A stretch of 64,000 nt of DNA, from the NCBI GenBank assembly GCA_036490715.1, contig DASXDL010000030.1, positions 124,001 to 188,000 of the forward strand. The letters are read 5' to 3'. Each line of letters opens with the position of its first letter. The first letter of the stretch is position 1. Below, in pieces: positions 42,337-52,157 of the stretch. The notes under the pieces were generated by a model. It ran no database searches. It was not told where the DNA came from and was given only the letters and a program-made list of their open reading frames with translations. The translations under genes and the position numbers were made by a program. The DNA comes from FEN-1191 sp036490715. GTDB lineage: Bacteria; Pseudomonadota; Gammaproteobacteria; Steroidobacterales; Steroidobacteraceae.

Positions 42337-43524
42337 ATGAGATCGATGTCGATGGCGCCGTTCATTCTCGGCGCAAGTCTACTGCTGCCCCTGGGCGGCT
42401 GCGGCAAGGCCGGCGGGCCGCAGTCGCCGCCGCCGCCTCAGGTCAGCGTGGCGCAGGTGCTCGAGCGCCGCGTCAAGGACTGGGATGAATTCACCGGCCG
42501 CTTCCAGGCGGTGGAGAGCGTCGAGATCCGGCCGCGGGTGTCGGGCTACATCGATCAGGTGGCGTTCAAGGAAGGCGGACCGATCAAGCGCGGTGACCTG
42601 CTGTTCGTCATCGACCCCAGGCCCTACAAGGCTGACTTTGATCATGCCACCGCCGACGTCAAGCGCTACAAGACCGCGTTCGATCTGGCGCAGATCGAGC
42701 TCAATCGGGTGCAGCGCCTGCGGGACAGCGGTGCGGTCTCGCAGGAAGAGCTGGATGAACGCAAAAGCACGCTGGCGCAGGCCGAATCCAACGTCTCCGG
42801 TGCCAACGCGACGCTCGAATCGGCCACGCTCAATCTGAGTTTCACGCGCGTGACCAGTCCGATCGCCGGCCGCGTGGGCCGCGCCGAAGTCACGCGCGGT
42901 AACCTCGTGACCGGCGGCAGCAATGGCGGCACCTTGCTGACCACGGTCGAATCGATCGACCCGATCTACGTTTATTTCGAAGGCTCTGAGCAGGCCTACC
43001 TGCACTACAACGAGATGGCGCGCGCCGGCGAGCGCCCGAGCTCGCGCGATGCCCCCAATCCGGTGCGAATCGGTCTGGCCGATGAGGAGGGTTTTCCGCA
43101 TACCGGCACCATGGATTTCGTCGACAACCAGGTGAATCCGCAGACCGGCACCATTCGTGGGCGGGCGGTGCTCGACAACAAGGACGGTTTGTTTACGCCG
43201 GGGCTGTTCGCACGCGTGCAGCTGCTCGGCAGCTCCGAGTACACCGCGATCCTGATCGATGATGCCGCCGTCAATACCGATCAAAACCAGAAGTACGTGC
43301 TACTGCTGGGACCCAACAACCAGGTCGAATATCGACGGGTGAAACTCGGCCGGATGATCGACAGCCTGCGCATCGTGCGCGAGGGCCTGAAGGCCGGCGA
43401 TGTCATCGTGGTCAGCGGCGCGCAGCGCGTCCATCCCGGCATCACGGTGACACCGCAGAAGGTCTCGATGACCACCGGCGAGATTTCCTCCGGCGCCGCG
43501 TCCACACCAGCGCCTTCGAAGTAG
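42337..43524 (+). CDS. RND efflux periplasmic adaptor lipoprotein
   Basis: A 395-residue membrane fusion protein with a lipobox (LLLPLGGC), a biotinyl-lipoyl hairpin (FTGRFQAVESVEIRPRVSGY), a coiled-coil with QRLRDSGAVSQEELDERKST and the barrel segment PIAGRVGRAEVTRGNLV, then GLFARVQLLG. It links the inner-membrane pump to the outer-membrane channel. ATG 42337 and GTG 42334 both follow GGGAG. It is 10 bases upstream of the pump gene. Confidence 0.92.
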   Translation: MRSMSMAPFILGASLLLPLGGCGKAGGPQSPPPPQVSVAQVLERRVKDWDEFTGRFQAVESVEIRPRVSGYIDQVAFKEGGPIKRGDLLFVIDPRPYKADFDHATADVKRYKTAFDLAQIELNRVQRLRDSGAVSQEELDERKSTLAQAESNVSGANATLESATLNLSFTRVTSPIAGRVGRAEVTRGNLVTGGSNGGTLLTTVESIDPIYVYFEGSEQAYLHYNEMARAGERPSSRDAPNPVRIGLADEEGFPHTGTMDFVDNQVNPQTGTIRGRAVLDNKDGLFTPGLFARVQLLGSSEYTAILIDDAAVNTDQNQKYVLLLGPNNQVEYRRVKLGRMIDSLRIVREGLKAGDVIVVSGAQRVHPGITVTPQKVSMTTGEISSGAASTPAPSK

Positions 43525-43534
43525 TCGTGCCGAC

Positions 43535-46500
43535 GTGAATATTTCCTCATTCTTCATCGAGCGGCCGATCTTCGCGACCGCGCTCGCGATCGTGATCACG
43601 GCCGCTGGCCTTCTGGCCATCCCGTCGCTGCCGATCACCGAGTACCCGCAGATCGTGCCGCCGACGGTGGTGGTGAGCGGCCAGTTCCCGGGGGCGTCGC
43701 CCAAGACCATCGCCGAGACCGTGATCACGCCGCTCGAGCAGCAGATCAACGGCGTTGAGAACGCCATCTACACCAACTCATCGGCGACCCCGGACGGCAA
43801 TTTCGCCATCACCGTCACCTTTCGGCTGGGGACCGACCTCGACATCGCTCAGGTGCAGACCCAGAACCGGGTCTCGCAGGCAGAGACCCGCCTGCCCGAG
43901 GTGGTGCGGCAGCTGGGACTGGTGACACAGAAGAAATCACCGGACCTCACCATGGTGGTGTTTCTGAAATCCACCAACGGCGTCTATGACTCGCTGTATC
44001 TGCGCAACTATGCGGTGATCCAGATCAAGGACGTGCTGGCGCGGCTGCCCGGCATGGGCGATGTCGAAGTGTTCGGATCGGGTGATTACGCGATGCGCCT
44101 GTGGCTCGATCCCGGCAAGATCGCCTCGCGCAACATGGACGTCGATGAGGTGTTGCAGGCGGTGCGCGAGCAGAACGTGCAGGTGGCCGCTGGCCAGATC
44201 GGCGGCCAGCCGGCGCCGCCCGGCACCCAGTTCCAGTACATCGTCAACGCCCAGGGACGGCTGCAGACCGAGCAGCAGTTCGAGAACATCGTCATCAAGA
44301 ACGGTGCCAATGGCGAGACCACCTACCTGCGCGACGTCGCGCGCCTGGAACTGGGGCCCGATACCTATGCCTTGAGGAGCATGCTGGATGGCGGCCCGGC
44401 GGTTGCCATTCCGGTGTTCCAGCTGCCCGGCGCCAACGCACTGAAACTGTCGGATGGCGTGCGCGCGACGATGAAGCAGCTGTCGCGCAATTTTCCCGCG
44501 GGTGTCACCTACGAGATCGACTACGACCCGACGGTGTTCGTGCGTAGTTCTATTGAGGCCGTGGTCCACACGCTGTTCGAGGCGGTGGCGCTGGTGGTGC
44601 TGGTGGTGGTGGTGTTTCTTCAGACCTGGCGCGCCAGTGTCATTCCGCTGGTCGCGGTGCCGGTGGCCATCGTCGGCACGCTGGCGGCGCTGCTATTGGC
44701 GGGCTTCTCGATCAATTCACTGACGCTGTTTGGTCTGGTGCTGGCCACCGGCATCGTGGTCGATGATGCCATCGTGGTGGTCGAGAACATCGAACGCAAG
44801 ATCGAGGACGGCCTGCAGCCGCGGGCCGCGGCGCATGCCGCGATGGCCGAGGTTACGCGGCCGATCATCTCGATCATGCTGGTGCTGTGCGCGGTGTTCG
44901 TACCGGTGGCCTTCGTCACCGGGCTGACCGGTGAGTTCTACCGGCAGTTTGGTATCACGATCGCCTCCAGCACCATCATCTCGACCTTCAATTCACTGAC
45001 GCTGTCGCCGGCGCTGGCAGCGTTGCTGCTGAAACCCAAGAACGCGCCGCCGGACTCGTTCCAGCGCCTGATCAATCGGCTGTTCGGTGGCTTCTTCGCG
45101 CTGTTCAACCGCGGCTTCGAGCATGCCGCGGGACGTTACGGCTTTGGAGTTCAACGCCTGACGGTCATCCGGGTCGCAGTGCTGTCGATCTTCGCAGTGC
45201 TGCTGTTTGCCACCTGGGGAATGTTTCAGATCGTTCCGGGGGGATTCATCCCCAGCCAGGATAAGCAATATCTGATCGGCATCGTGCAGCTGCCCGACGC
45301 GGCCTCGCTCGATCGCACCGAGAACGTGGTCAAGCAGATCTCGCAGATCGCCGGGCAGACCCCCGGCGTCGATCACGTGATCGGCTTCTCCGGTCTGTCG
45401 GTGCAGGGCTTCGTAAACTTAAGCAACGCCGCGGTCTGCTTCTTCCCGCTCAAACCCTTCGATCAGCGCAAGACCAAGGATCTGTCGGCGGTCGCCATCG
45501 CCGGCGCGCTCAACAAGAAATTCAGTGCGATCCGCGGCGCGGTCATTTTTGCCGTGCCACCGCCGCCGGTGCAGGGCTTAGGGACCACCGGCGGCTTCAA
45601 GCTGTATCTGCAGGACCGTGCCGCGCACGGCTATGACGAGCTCGCGCGTGTCACCTCCGAAGTGCTCAACAAGGCCCGACAGCAGCCTGAACTTAATCCC
45701 TACGCCACCTACTCGACCTTCCAGAACAGCGTGCCGCAACTGTTCGCCGACGTGGATCGCGTCAAGGCCAAGGCCCAGGGCGTGCCGCTGTCGAACGTGT
45801 TCGATACCCTGCAGGCCTACCTGGGTTCGGTCTACATCAACGATTTCAATCGATTCGGCCGCACCTACCGCGTGTATGCGCAGGCCGAGGCAAAATTTCG
45901 CAGTAAACCCGAGGACATTGCCAATCTCGAGACGCGCAACCTCAACGGCGACATGGTGCCGATCGGTTCGCTGGCCGAGGTGCGCTTCGAGGCCGGTCCC
46001 GATCGTGTGTCTCACTACAACGTCTATTTGGCATCGGACATCAACGGCCAGGGGGCCGCCGGTGTGTCCTCCGGCCAGGCCACCGCCGCGATGGAGCGGG
46101 TGCTGAATGCAACCTTGCCCAATGGCTTCGGCTATGAGTGGACCGACCTGACCTTTCAGCAAAAGAGCGCCGGCAATACCGCGCTGCTGGTGTTTCCGAT
46201 CTGCGTGATGCTGGTGTTCCTGATTCTGTCGGCGCAGTACGAGAGCTGGGCGTTGCCGCTGGTGGTGATTCTGATCGTGCCGATGTGTCTGCTGTGCGCT
46301 CTGGTGGGCGTGTGGCTGAAGGGCTCGGACGACAACGTGCTGACGCAGATCGGTTTCATCGTATTGGTAGGACTTGCCTGCAAGAACGCGATCCTGATCG
46401 TCGAATTCGCGCGCGAGCGCGTCGAGCATGGACTGTCGCCGGTGGCCGCGGCGGTCGAAGCCTGCCGCTTGCGCCTGCGGCCGATCCTGATGACCTCGTT

Positions 46501-46729
46501 CGCCTTTATCATGGGCGTCATTCCCTTGGTGATCGCCAGCGGCGCCGGCAGCGAGATGCGCCAGGCGATCGGCATCGCCGTGTTCGCCGGCATGCTGGGC
46601 GTGACGCTGTTCGGGCTGTTTCTGACGCCGGTGTTCTTCGTCACCGTCGAGGGCCTGATCGGCGGTCCGGCAAAGCAGCCGTCGGGGGCAGCACCGCCCA
46701 CGCCGATGCAGGAGCCGCGCGATGCGTAA
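43535..46729 (+). CDS. RND multidrug efflux pump (HAE1/AcrB-like)
   Basis: A 1064-residue inner-membrane antiporter. It begins ISSFFIERPIFATALAIVIT, with the periplasmic porter (GGQPAPPGTQFQYIVNAQGR) and the conserved relay residues in LATGIVVDDAIVVVENIERK in helix 4; the second half has GLACKNAILIVEFARE and LRLRPILMTSFAFIMGVIPL. Twelve helices and two large periplasmic loops match AcrB/MexB. The GTG start at 43535 is preceded by a weak site. It overlaps the outer-membrane gene by 8 bases. Confidence 0.95.
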   Translation: MNISSFFIERPIFATALAIVITAAGLLAIPSLPITEYPQIVPPTVVVSGQFPGASPKTIAETVITPLEQQINGVENAIYTNSSATPDGNFAITVTFRLGTDLDIAQVQTQNRVSQAETRLPEVVRQLGLVTQKKSPDLTMVVFLKSTNGVYDSLYLRNYAVIQIKDVLARLPGMGDVEVFGSGDYAMRLWLDPGKIASRNMDVDEVLQAVREQNVQVAAGQIGGQPAPPGTQFQYIVNAQGRLQTEQQFENIVIKNGANGETTYLRDVARLELGPDTYALRSMLDGGPAVAIPVFQLPGANALKLSDGVRATMKQLSRNFPAGVTYEIDYDPTVFVRSSIEAVVHTLFEAVALVVLVVVVFLQTWRASVIPLVAVPVAIVGTLAALLLAGFSINSLTLFGLVLATGIVVDDAIVVVENIERKIEDGLQPRAAAHAAMAEVTRPIISIMLVLCAVFVPVAFVTGLTGEFYRQFGITIASSTIISTFNSLTLSPALAALLLKPKNAPPDSFQRLINRLFGGFFALFNRGFEHAAGRYGFGVQRLTVIRVAVLSIFAVLLFATWGMFQIVPGGFIPSQDKQYLIGIVQLPDAASLDRTENVVKQISQIAGQTPGVDHVIGFSGLSVQGFVNLSNAAVCFFPLKPFDQRKTKDLSAVAIAGALNKKFSAIRGAVIFAVPPPPVQGLGTTGGFKLYLQDRAAHGYDELARVTSEVLNKARQQPELNPYATYSTFQNSVPQLFADVDRVKAKAQGVPLSNVFDTLQAYLGSVYINDFNRFGRTYRVYAQAEAKFRSKPEDIANLETRNLNGDMVPIGSLAEVRFEAGPDRVSHYNVYLASDINGQGAAGVSSGQATAAMERVLNATLPNGFGYEWTDLTFQQKSAGNTALLVFPICVMLVFLILSAQYESWALPLVVILIVPMCLLCALVGVWLKGSDDNVLTQIGFIVLVGLACKNAILIVEFARERVEHGLSPVAAAVEACRLRLRPILMTSFAFIMGVIPLVIASGAGSEMRQAIGIAVFAGMLGVTLFGLFLTPVFFVTVEGLIGGPAKQPSGAAPPTPMQEPRDA

Positions 46730-48158
46730 GTTCGCGCTCGTGTGCCTGCTGGCGGCGCTCGCGGGCTGCGAAGTCGGGCGCAACTATCACCGGCCCGACA
46801 CGGCGGTGGACCCACACTTCAGCGGCGCGCAGCAGCCGGGCTTCAGTGAGAACGATGCGGTCGAGACGTACTGGACCGGATTCAACGACGAGATTCTCGA
46901 CGCGCTGATCAGCGATGCGGTCGCCCACAACAATGATCTGGCGGCGGCCGCGGCCAATCTGCGCGCGGCGCGGGCCGTTCGGCGGCTGGCGGGATTTGAT
47001 CTGTTCCCAACCGTGACCTTCGCCGGGGGCTACAGCCATAACCTTGACGCGCAGGAGCAGCTGCCGGGCGTCGATCAGCACGATCGGCAATTCGACGAGG
47101 CTGATGCCGGCTTCCAGGGCTTGTGGGAACTCGACCTGTTCGGCCGCGTGCGCCGCAACGTCGAGGCGGCGCGCGCCGATGTCGGTGTCGCCCAGGCGAG
47201 CCTGCAGGACGCCCGGGTCAGCGTCATCGCCGAGGTGGCGCGCGACTACTTCGTGCTGCGCGGCTTGCAGGACCAGCTCGATCTCACGCGCCGCAACGCC
47301 GACAGTGAGCAGTCATCGCTGCAACTGACCCGAGTACGCCTGGAGGCGGGCCGTGGTAATGAACTCGACACCTCGCGCGCCGAGGCCCAGTGGCAGACCA
47401 CGCTGGCCTCGATTCCGTCGCTGGAGGCCGAGATTGCCACCACCATCTACCGCTTGAGCGTGCTAACCGGGCGCCAGCCAGCCGCGCTGAGTGTCAGGCT
47501 CGCACCGGCGCCGACGCCCGATCTGCCGGCGCTCAACTCGATCGGTACGCCGGAGCAGTTGCTGCGCCGACGACCGGATATCCGCGTGGCAGAAAGGCGT
47601 CTGGCCGGGGCCACGGCGCGCATCGGCGTCGCCGCCGGTGATCTTTTTCCCAAGGTGACCTTGCTCGGTAGCATCGGCTATCTGGCACCGACCTTCGGCG
47701 AGTTCGGTCAGACCGAATCACAGTTCTACAGTGCCGGCCCAAGCATCACCTGGGCCGCATTCGATCTGGGCCGGGTGCGCGCGCGCATCGTGTCGGCACA
47801 AGCGCAGACCGACGCCGCGCTGGCGAACTATCAGGCCGCCGTGCTGAATGCCCTCGAGGACACCGAAGGGGCGCTGGTCAGTTATGGCCGCTCGCAGGTG
47901 CGTCGGGACGCGCTGCAGCTGGCGGCAACCGCCAGCGACAAGGCCGCGGACCTGGCACGGCGGCGATTCGAAGGCGGCCTCATCGATTTCCTCGAGGTGC
48001 TCGACGCCGAGCGCACTGCGCTGTCCGCCGATCTGCTGCTGTCGCAAAGCCGTACCGATGCCGCGACCTCTCTGATCGCGGTGTACAAGGCACTGGGCGC
48101 GGGCTTTAGTGTCGAACCGGACAAAGTCAGCGCGGTCGCGACCGCGCCGCAGAAATAG
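46722..48158 (+). CDS. Outer-membrane efflux lipoprotein (NodT/OprM type)
   Basis: A 478-residue TolC-like channel. The lipobox is LLAALAGC, then YHRPDTAVDPHFSG and repeated OEP helices (GLWELDLFGRVRRNVEAARA, RRRPDIRVAERRLAGATARI, TWAAFDLGRVRARI). It completes a tripartite efflux system with the two genes upstream. No local regulator is present, so control is not evident. Confidence 0.93.
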   Translation: MRKFALVCLLAALAGCEVGRNYHRPDTAVDPHFSGAQQPGFSENDAVETYWTGFNDEILDALISDAVAHNNDLAAAAANLRAARAVRRLAGFDLFPTVTFAGGYSHNLDAQEQLPGVDQHDRQFDEADAGFQGLWELDLFGRVRRNVEAARADVGVAQASLQDARVSVIAEVARDYFVLRGLQDQLDLTRRNADSEQSSLQLTRVRLEAGRGNELDTSRAEAQWQTTLASIPSLEAEIATTIYRLSVLTGRQPAALSVRLAPAPTPDLPALNSIGTPEQLLRRRPDIRVAERRLAGATARIGVAAGDLFPKVTLLGSIGYLAPTFGEFGQTESQFYSAGPSITWAAFDLGRVRARIVSAQAQTDAALANYQAAVLNALEDTEGALVSYGRSQVRRDALQLAATASDKAADLARRRFEGGLIDFLEVLDAERTALSADLLLSQSRTDAATSLIAVYKALGAGFSVEPDKVSAVATAPQK

Positions 48159-48173
48159 CGTTTGGGGGCTCCG

Positions 48174-49577
48174 ATGCGCATCGCCATTTGTCTGCTGGTT
48201 GCCAGTCTGGGTTCGGGTGTCAGTGTGGCGGCCGACTTCGATGCCCCCTACCAGAGGCAGGCTCTCGAGCTGTTCCGACGCTCGATCGCGTTCAAGACCG
48301 AGATCGGCCAAGGCCAGGTGCCGTTGCTGGCCGCTTACCTTGCCGACCAGTTTCGTGCCGCCGGTTTCCCCGACGAGGACATCCACATCCTGCCGCTGGG
48401 GGAGACCGCCTCGCTGGTGGTGCGTTATCGCGGCAACGGCAGTGGTGGCCGCCCGATCACCGCGATCGCGCATATGGATGTGGTCACGGCCAAGCCCGAG
48501 GACTGGCAGCGCGATCCGTTCACGCTGGTCGAGCAGGGCGGGTATTTTTTTGGCCGCGGCAGCGTTGACGTCAAGTGCGGCCTGGTGGCACTGACCAGCG
48601 CGTTCCTGCGCCTCAAAGCCGAAGGCTACGTGCCCGATCGCGACCTGATCCTGGCCTTCAGCGGCGATGAGGAGACCGCACAGGCGACCGCCGCCGACCT
48701 CGCGCAGCATCACCGCGAGCTGGTCGATGCCGAATTTGTCCTCAACAGCGACGCCGGCGGTGGAGCGCTCGATGAGAAGACCGGACGTCCGGTCCTGTAC
48801 GGCATTGAGAACTCCGAAAAGTCCTATGCCAGCTTCGAGCTCACGGTGCGCAATCCCGGCGGACACAGCTCGCTGCCGCGCGCCGACAACGCCATCTACG
48901 AGCTTGCTGACAATCTGCAGGAAATCCGCCATCTGCAATTCCCGGTCATGTGGACCGCCGAGACGCGCGAGTGGTTTCGCGTCATGGCCGGCCAGACCAG
49001 CGATCCGAAGCTAAGCGCGGCGATGCGCCGCTTCGCTGCCAACCCGCGCGACCCACAGGCCGACCGCGTGCTGGCGGCCGAGCCGAGCCTGGTCGGCCGC
49101 ACCCGCACCACCTGCGTGCCAACGCTGCTGCGCGGCGGCCATGCGGACAATGCCTTGCCGCAGTCGGCGACCGCGACCATCAACTGCCGCATCTTTCCCG
49201 GGGTCGAGCCCGCCAGCGTGCAGGCCGCGCTGCAAAATCGAGTGGGACCTAAGGCCGAAGTCCGCCCGACCTCGGCGCCCGTGTATGTGAGTGGGCCCTC
49301 GCCGATGCGCCCGGATCTGTTGCAGGCCGTCACGCAGGTGCTGCATAGCCTGCACGACGACGTGCCGATCGTTCCTCAACAGGAGTCGGGCGCCAGTGAC
49401 TGCGTGATCTTCCGCGCCGCCGGCATTGCCTGCTACGGCACCAGCGAGACATTCATCAAGGATAGCGATGACTTCGCTCACGGGCTCAATGAGCGCGTGC
49501 CGGTGGCGTCTTTCTACCAGGGCCTGGATTTCTGGTACCAGCTGTTCAAGGATCTGAGCTCCCCCGCTACTCACTAA
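48174..49577 (+). CDS. Exported M20 family peptidase
   Basis: A 467-residue zinc peptidase with a signal peptide (AICLLVASLGSGVSVAADF). The first metal site is in AIAHMDVVTAKPEDWQRDPF, the catalytic Asp/Glu region has GSVDVKCGL and FSGDEETAQATAADLA, and the last ligand lies in CYGTSETFIKDSDDFAHGLN. The layout fits M20A/M20F carboxypeptidases or dipeptidases. ATG 48174 follows GGGGG. It is 15 bases after the efflux operon and may be cotranscribed. Confidence 0.9.
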   Translation: MRIAICLLVASLGSGVSVAADFDAPYQRQALELFRRSIAFKTEIGQGQVPLLAAYLADQFRAAGFPDEDIHILPLGETASLVVRYRGNGSGGRPITAIAHMDVVTAKPEDWQRDPFTLVEQGGYFFGRGSVDVKCGLVALTSAFLRLKAEGYVPDRDLILAFSGDEETAQATAADLAQHHRELVDAEFVLNSDAGGGALDEKTGRPVLYGIENSEKSYASFELTVRNPGGHSSLPRADNAIYELADNLQEIRHLQFPVMWTAETREWFRVMAGQTSDPKLSAAMRRFAANPRDPQADRVLAAEPSLVGRTRTTCVPTLLRGGHADNALPQSATATINCRIFPGVEPASVQAALQNRVGPKAEVRPTSAPVYVSGPSPMRPDLLQAVTQVLHSLHDDVPIVPQQESGASDCVIFRAAGIACYGTSETFIKDSDDFAHGLNERVPVASFYQGLDFWYQLFKDLSSPATH

Positions 49578-49607
49578 AGCCGCCGGCACGCAGATCGACC
49601 CAGTCGG

Positions 49608-51302
49608 ATGGAACCCGTGAAAGAATCAAAGCAGCAGGCCGCTCTGCAAGCCGCAGCGATGCCATCAGCGATCAGCATGGATGGAACCCTCATTCGCCAG
49701 GCGATCCTGGGCGAAGTGGCGCTGCAATCCGACATGGCGCTGCAGATCGACAGCCACGGCGTGCGCCTCAGCGATGCAACCGTCGAGGGCGGCCTTGATC
49801 TGACGGCAGTCGCCTACGATCGGCCGATCCTGTTCGAGCGCTGCACGTTCCTGGGCGCGATCATGCTGACGCGCTCCAAGCTCGATTCCTTCTCGCTGAA
49901 GGACTGCCGCATGTTGTGCGTCGATGCACGCGGCGCCGAGATCCATGGTGATCTGACCATCAGCGGCGGCTCGCTCGAGAATCCCGGGCAGTTCGCTTTC
50001 AATGGCCATTCGATGTCGGTGAACGGATCGGTATTGTTCGTCGACGACCTGGATGCCGCCGGTGCGGTGAGCCTCGCGTGGGCGCAGATCGGCCGACGCG
50101 TGGTTTGCAACGGCACGTTTCGCAACCCGCCGCAGCAGGTAACGGCGCTGAACTGGTTTGAGCCCATTCACTGTGCGATCAACGGCTTTGGCGTGCGGAT
50201 CGGCAAATCACTGAGCTTCAATTCTCATATGCACGCGGCCGGCAGCTTCCGTGCCGAAGGCTTCGTCGTCTTTGCCAACGCAACGATTACGGACGGCATC
50301 TACTTTATCGGCGGTTCGATCACCGCCGGCCACGCAGCGGCACAGACAACGGCTGTTCAATCCAGCGGCGACTCGGCCACGCGCTACGTCATCAAGGCAG
50401 GCGCAGGTCTTTCGCTGCACAACGTGCAGATGGGCGAGCTGGTACTGTCGGGCATCGAGCGATTCGAAGGCTTGCTGTCGCTGCGGGCGGCGGTCATTCG
50501 CACCATTGCTGATGATGCAACCTTCTGGCGCGATCCTGTAACAGGTCTGGCGCGATCCGGAATGGCTATCGAACTGGACGGCTGCACCTATCGGGCCTTT
50601 ACCCACAACATGGTATCGGCGACGCCGGTGGACTGGCGGGTGCGGCTGCAGTGGCTCAAGGCGCAGATCCCGCAGCATCTGAGCACCGAGTTTCGTTCGC
50701 AGCCGTTCACCCAGTGCGCCGAGGTGCTGCGCAAGATGGGCGATGACCACGGCGCGCGCATGATTTTGTTTGAACGCGAGCGACTGCGACTGCAGTCGGG
50801 CGATGCTCGGCTGTGGGACCGAATTGTCGGGCGCGCGTTCGGCGTGGTCGCGGGTCATGGCTACAAGAACTACTACGCGCTGTATTGGGCACTGGGTATT
50901 TGGCTCGCCGGGGCCGCGGTGTTTGGCATCGCCAATCGGCTGGGCGAGATGCGCCCGGCGTCCGAGCACGTGATCGTCGATGAGACTTACCAGCGCACCG
51001 GGAGAGTTCCCAGCGACTATGAGCCATTGAAAGCCGTACTGTTCTCTGCCGATGTGCTGCTGCCAATCGTCGATTTCAGCCAAAAGCGCTTCTGGCTGCC
51101 GCGCGACGCCGGTGAGCGCGCGCCAGATGCCGCGCGGGCATTTCCGAGCCAGCCGGAATGGCTGACGGGCTCGCTCAACTGGTTATTCGCCGGCTGGTTC
51201 CCGAAGCTCTACTACTACTTCGAGATCGCCATGGGCTGGGTACTGGCCTCGATCGCGGTGGCCGGCTTTTCCGGCCATCTGGCTCGCAAGGGCGAAGAGT
51301 AG
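49608..51302 (+). CDS. Large protein: beta-solenoid-like N-terminus with C-terminal membrane domain
   Basis: A 564-residue protein. The first 300 residues alternate short strands (DLTAVAYDRPILFERCTFLG, FSLKDCRMLCVDARGAEIHG, LSLHNVQMGELVLSGIERF), recalling a pentapeptide-like or beta-helix solenoid. A helical linker (AEVLRKMGDDHGARMILFER) follows, then at least two membrane helices (YALYWALGIWLAGAAVFGI, GWVLASIAVAGFSGHL). The linker and membrane part resemble proteins annotated as membrane-associated oxidoreductases, but no redox motif is visible. Function unknown. Confidence 0.8.
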   Translation: MEPVKESKQQAALQAAAMPSAISMDGTLIRQAILGEVALQSDMALQIDSHGVRLSDATVEGGLDLTAVAYDRPILFERCTFLGAIMLTRSKLDSFSLKDCRMLCVDARGAEIHGDLTISGGSLENPGQFAFNGHSMSVNGSVLFVDDLDAAGAVSLAWAQIGRRVVCNGTFRNPPQQVTALNWFEPIHCAINGFGVRIGKSLSFNSHMHAAGSFRAEGFVVFANATITDGIYFIGGSITAGHAAAQTTAVQSSGDSATRYVIKAGAGLSLHNVQMGELVLSGIERFEGLLSLRAAVIRTIADDATFWRDPVTGLARSGMAIELDGCTYRAFTHNMVSATPVDWRVRLQWLKAQIPQHLSTEFRSQPFTQCAEVLRKMGDDHGARMILFERERLRLQSGDARLWDRIVGRAFGVVAGHGYKNYYALYWALGIWLAGAAVFGIANRLGEMRPASEHVIVDETYQRTGRVPSDYEPLKAVLFSADVLLPIVDFSQKRFWLPRDAGERAPDAARAFPSQPEWLTGSLNWLFAGWFPKLYYYFEIAMGWVLASIAVAGFSGHLARKGEE

Positions 51303-51501
51303 GCCGTGCCTAAGGCGGCCAATCAGCTGCTGCGCCGCTAGCTGCGCAACTCTGAGGCGTGCTCCCGGAGAGCGCAGCCGCCATCGAATAGGGCTGCACA
51401 GTTCCATCACGCGCCAGATGGATGCCATTGTCCCGCAGGTCTAGAGCGGCTCGCCGTTGGCGATGAATCACGGACTCCATGGTTTACTTCCCTCCATCGC
51501 G
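51303..51501. other. Non-coding gap
   Basis: About 200 bases between the membrane protein and the dinB gene. I see no coding sequence, RNA gene or strong hairpin here. Confidence 0.5.
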
Positions 51502-52035
51502 TCAGATAATTGCCGCAACGGGGTGCGCGTGCACGCGGCATCCCCGCCCTCTCGTCGACGCCTCTGCCTCATGCAGATAGATCGCCAAACCGTCCCTTGG
51601 CGGTCGGGCCGCGTTCAACAGCATGACTGCGCTGATCTGTCCGCGATGACCTACGCCGTGAGTGATCACATGCATGAGCATCTCCTCCCGGGACATACGT
51701 CCAGGGGTGCCGTCCGTGAAGGTGAAGTCGATGCGTTCCGCCAGCTGCTCGCGATCGAGCACCGACACGTAATCGATATATTCACGATCGCTTTTCCTGA
51801 TATCCGCGGACAGATCCTCCAGCATCGGCAACTCGCTTGGATTGGCCGATGTGTACCCGTGAGTCTTGCGCCGCACGTGCGCGGCGAAGATCCGGTCGAC
51901 GACATGGCTGTGGCTCAAGGCCTTGATGGCCAATCCAGTGATGAGGGAATCGCTGTCAAGCGTGGCCAGAGCAATCAATAACTCGTCGTTCGCCCACGCT
52001 TTGTATCCGAACAGGCGTTGCAATGTGTCGTACAT
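51502..52035 (-). CDS. DinB-family protein
   Basis: A 177-residue four-helix metalloprotein. It begins MYDTLQRLFGYKAWANDELL, with SHSHVVDRIFAAHV and the C-terminal HVITHGVGHRGQISAVMLLN that carries the metal-binding histidines. DinB/YfiT-like enzymes include thiol transferases and hydrolases; the substrate is not inferable. Divergent from the TetR gene, which probably regulates it. The C-terminal tail is longer than usual and may be low-complexity. Confidence 0.88.
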   Translation of the reverse strand: MYDTLQRLFGYKAWANDELLIALATLDSDSLITGLAIKALSHSHVVDRIFAAHVRRKTHGYTSANPSELPMLEDLSADIRKSDREYIDYVSVLDREQLAERIDFTFTDGTPGRMSREEMLMHVITHGVGHRGQISAVMLLNAARPPRDGLAIYLHEAEASTRGRGCRVHAHPVAAII

Positions 52036-52157
52036 CTCGTGATCTCCTGAAGATTCGTCGCATCGCGTGTTGCGCGAAGCATCATCCGTCGTTTCCTCTG
52101 CCCGTAGAATATGAGCTATTATTCGCTTTTAGTACTCGCTTTGAGGGGCGCCTGGCA

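Noticed and set aside
45578..46783. A 401-residue minus-strand open frame
   Set aside because: Antisense to the RND pump gene and His/Gln-rich; a shadow of the high third-position GC.
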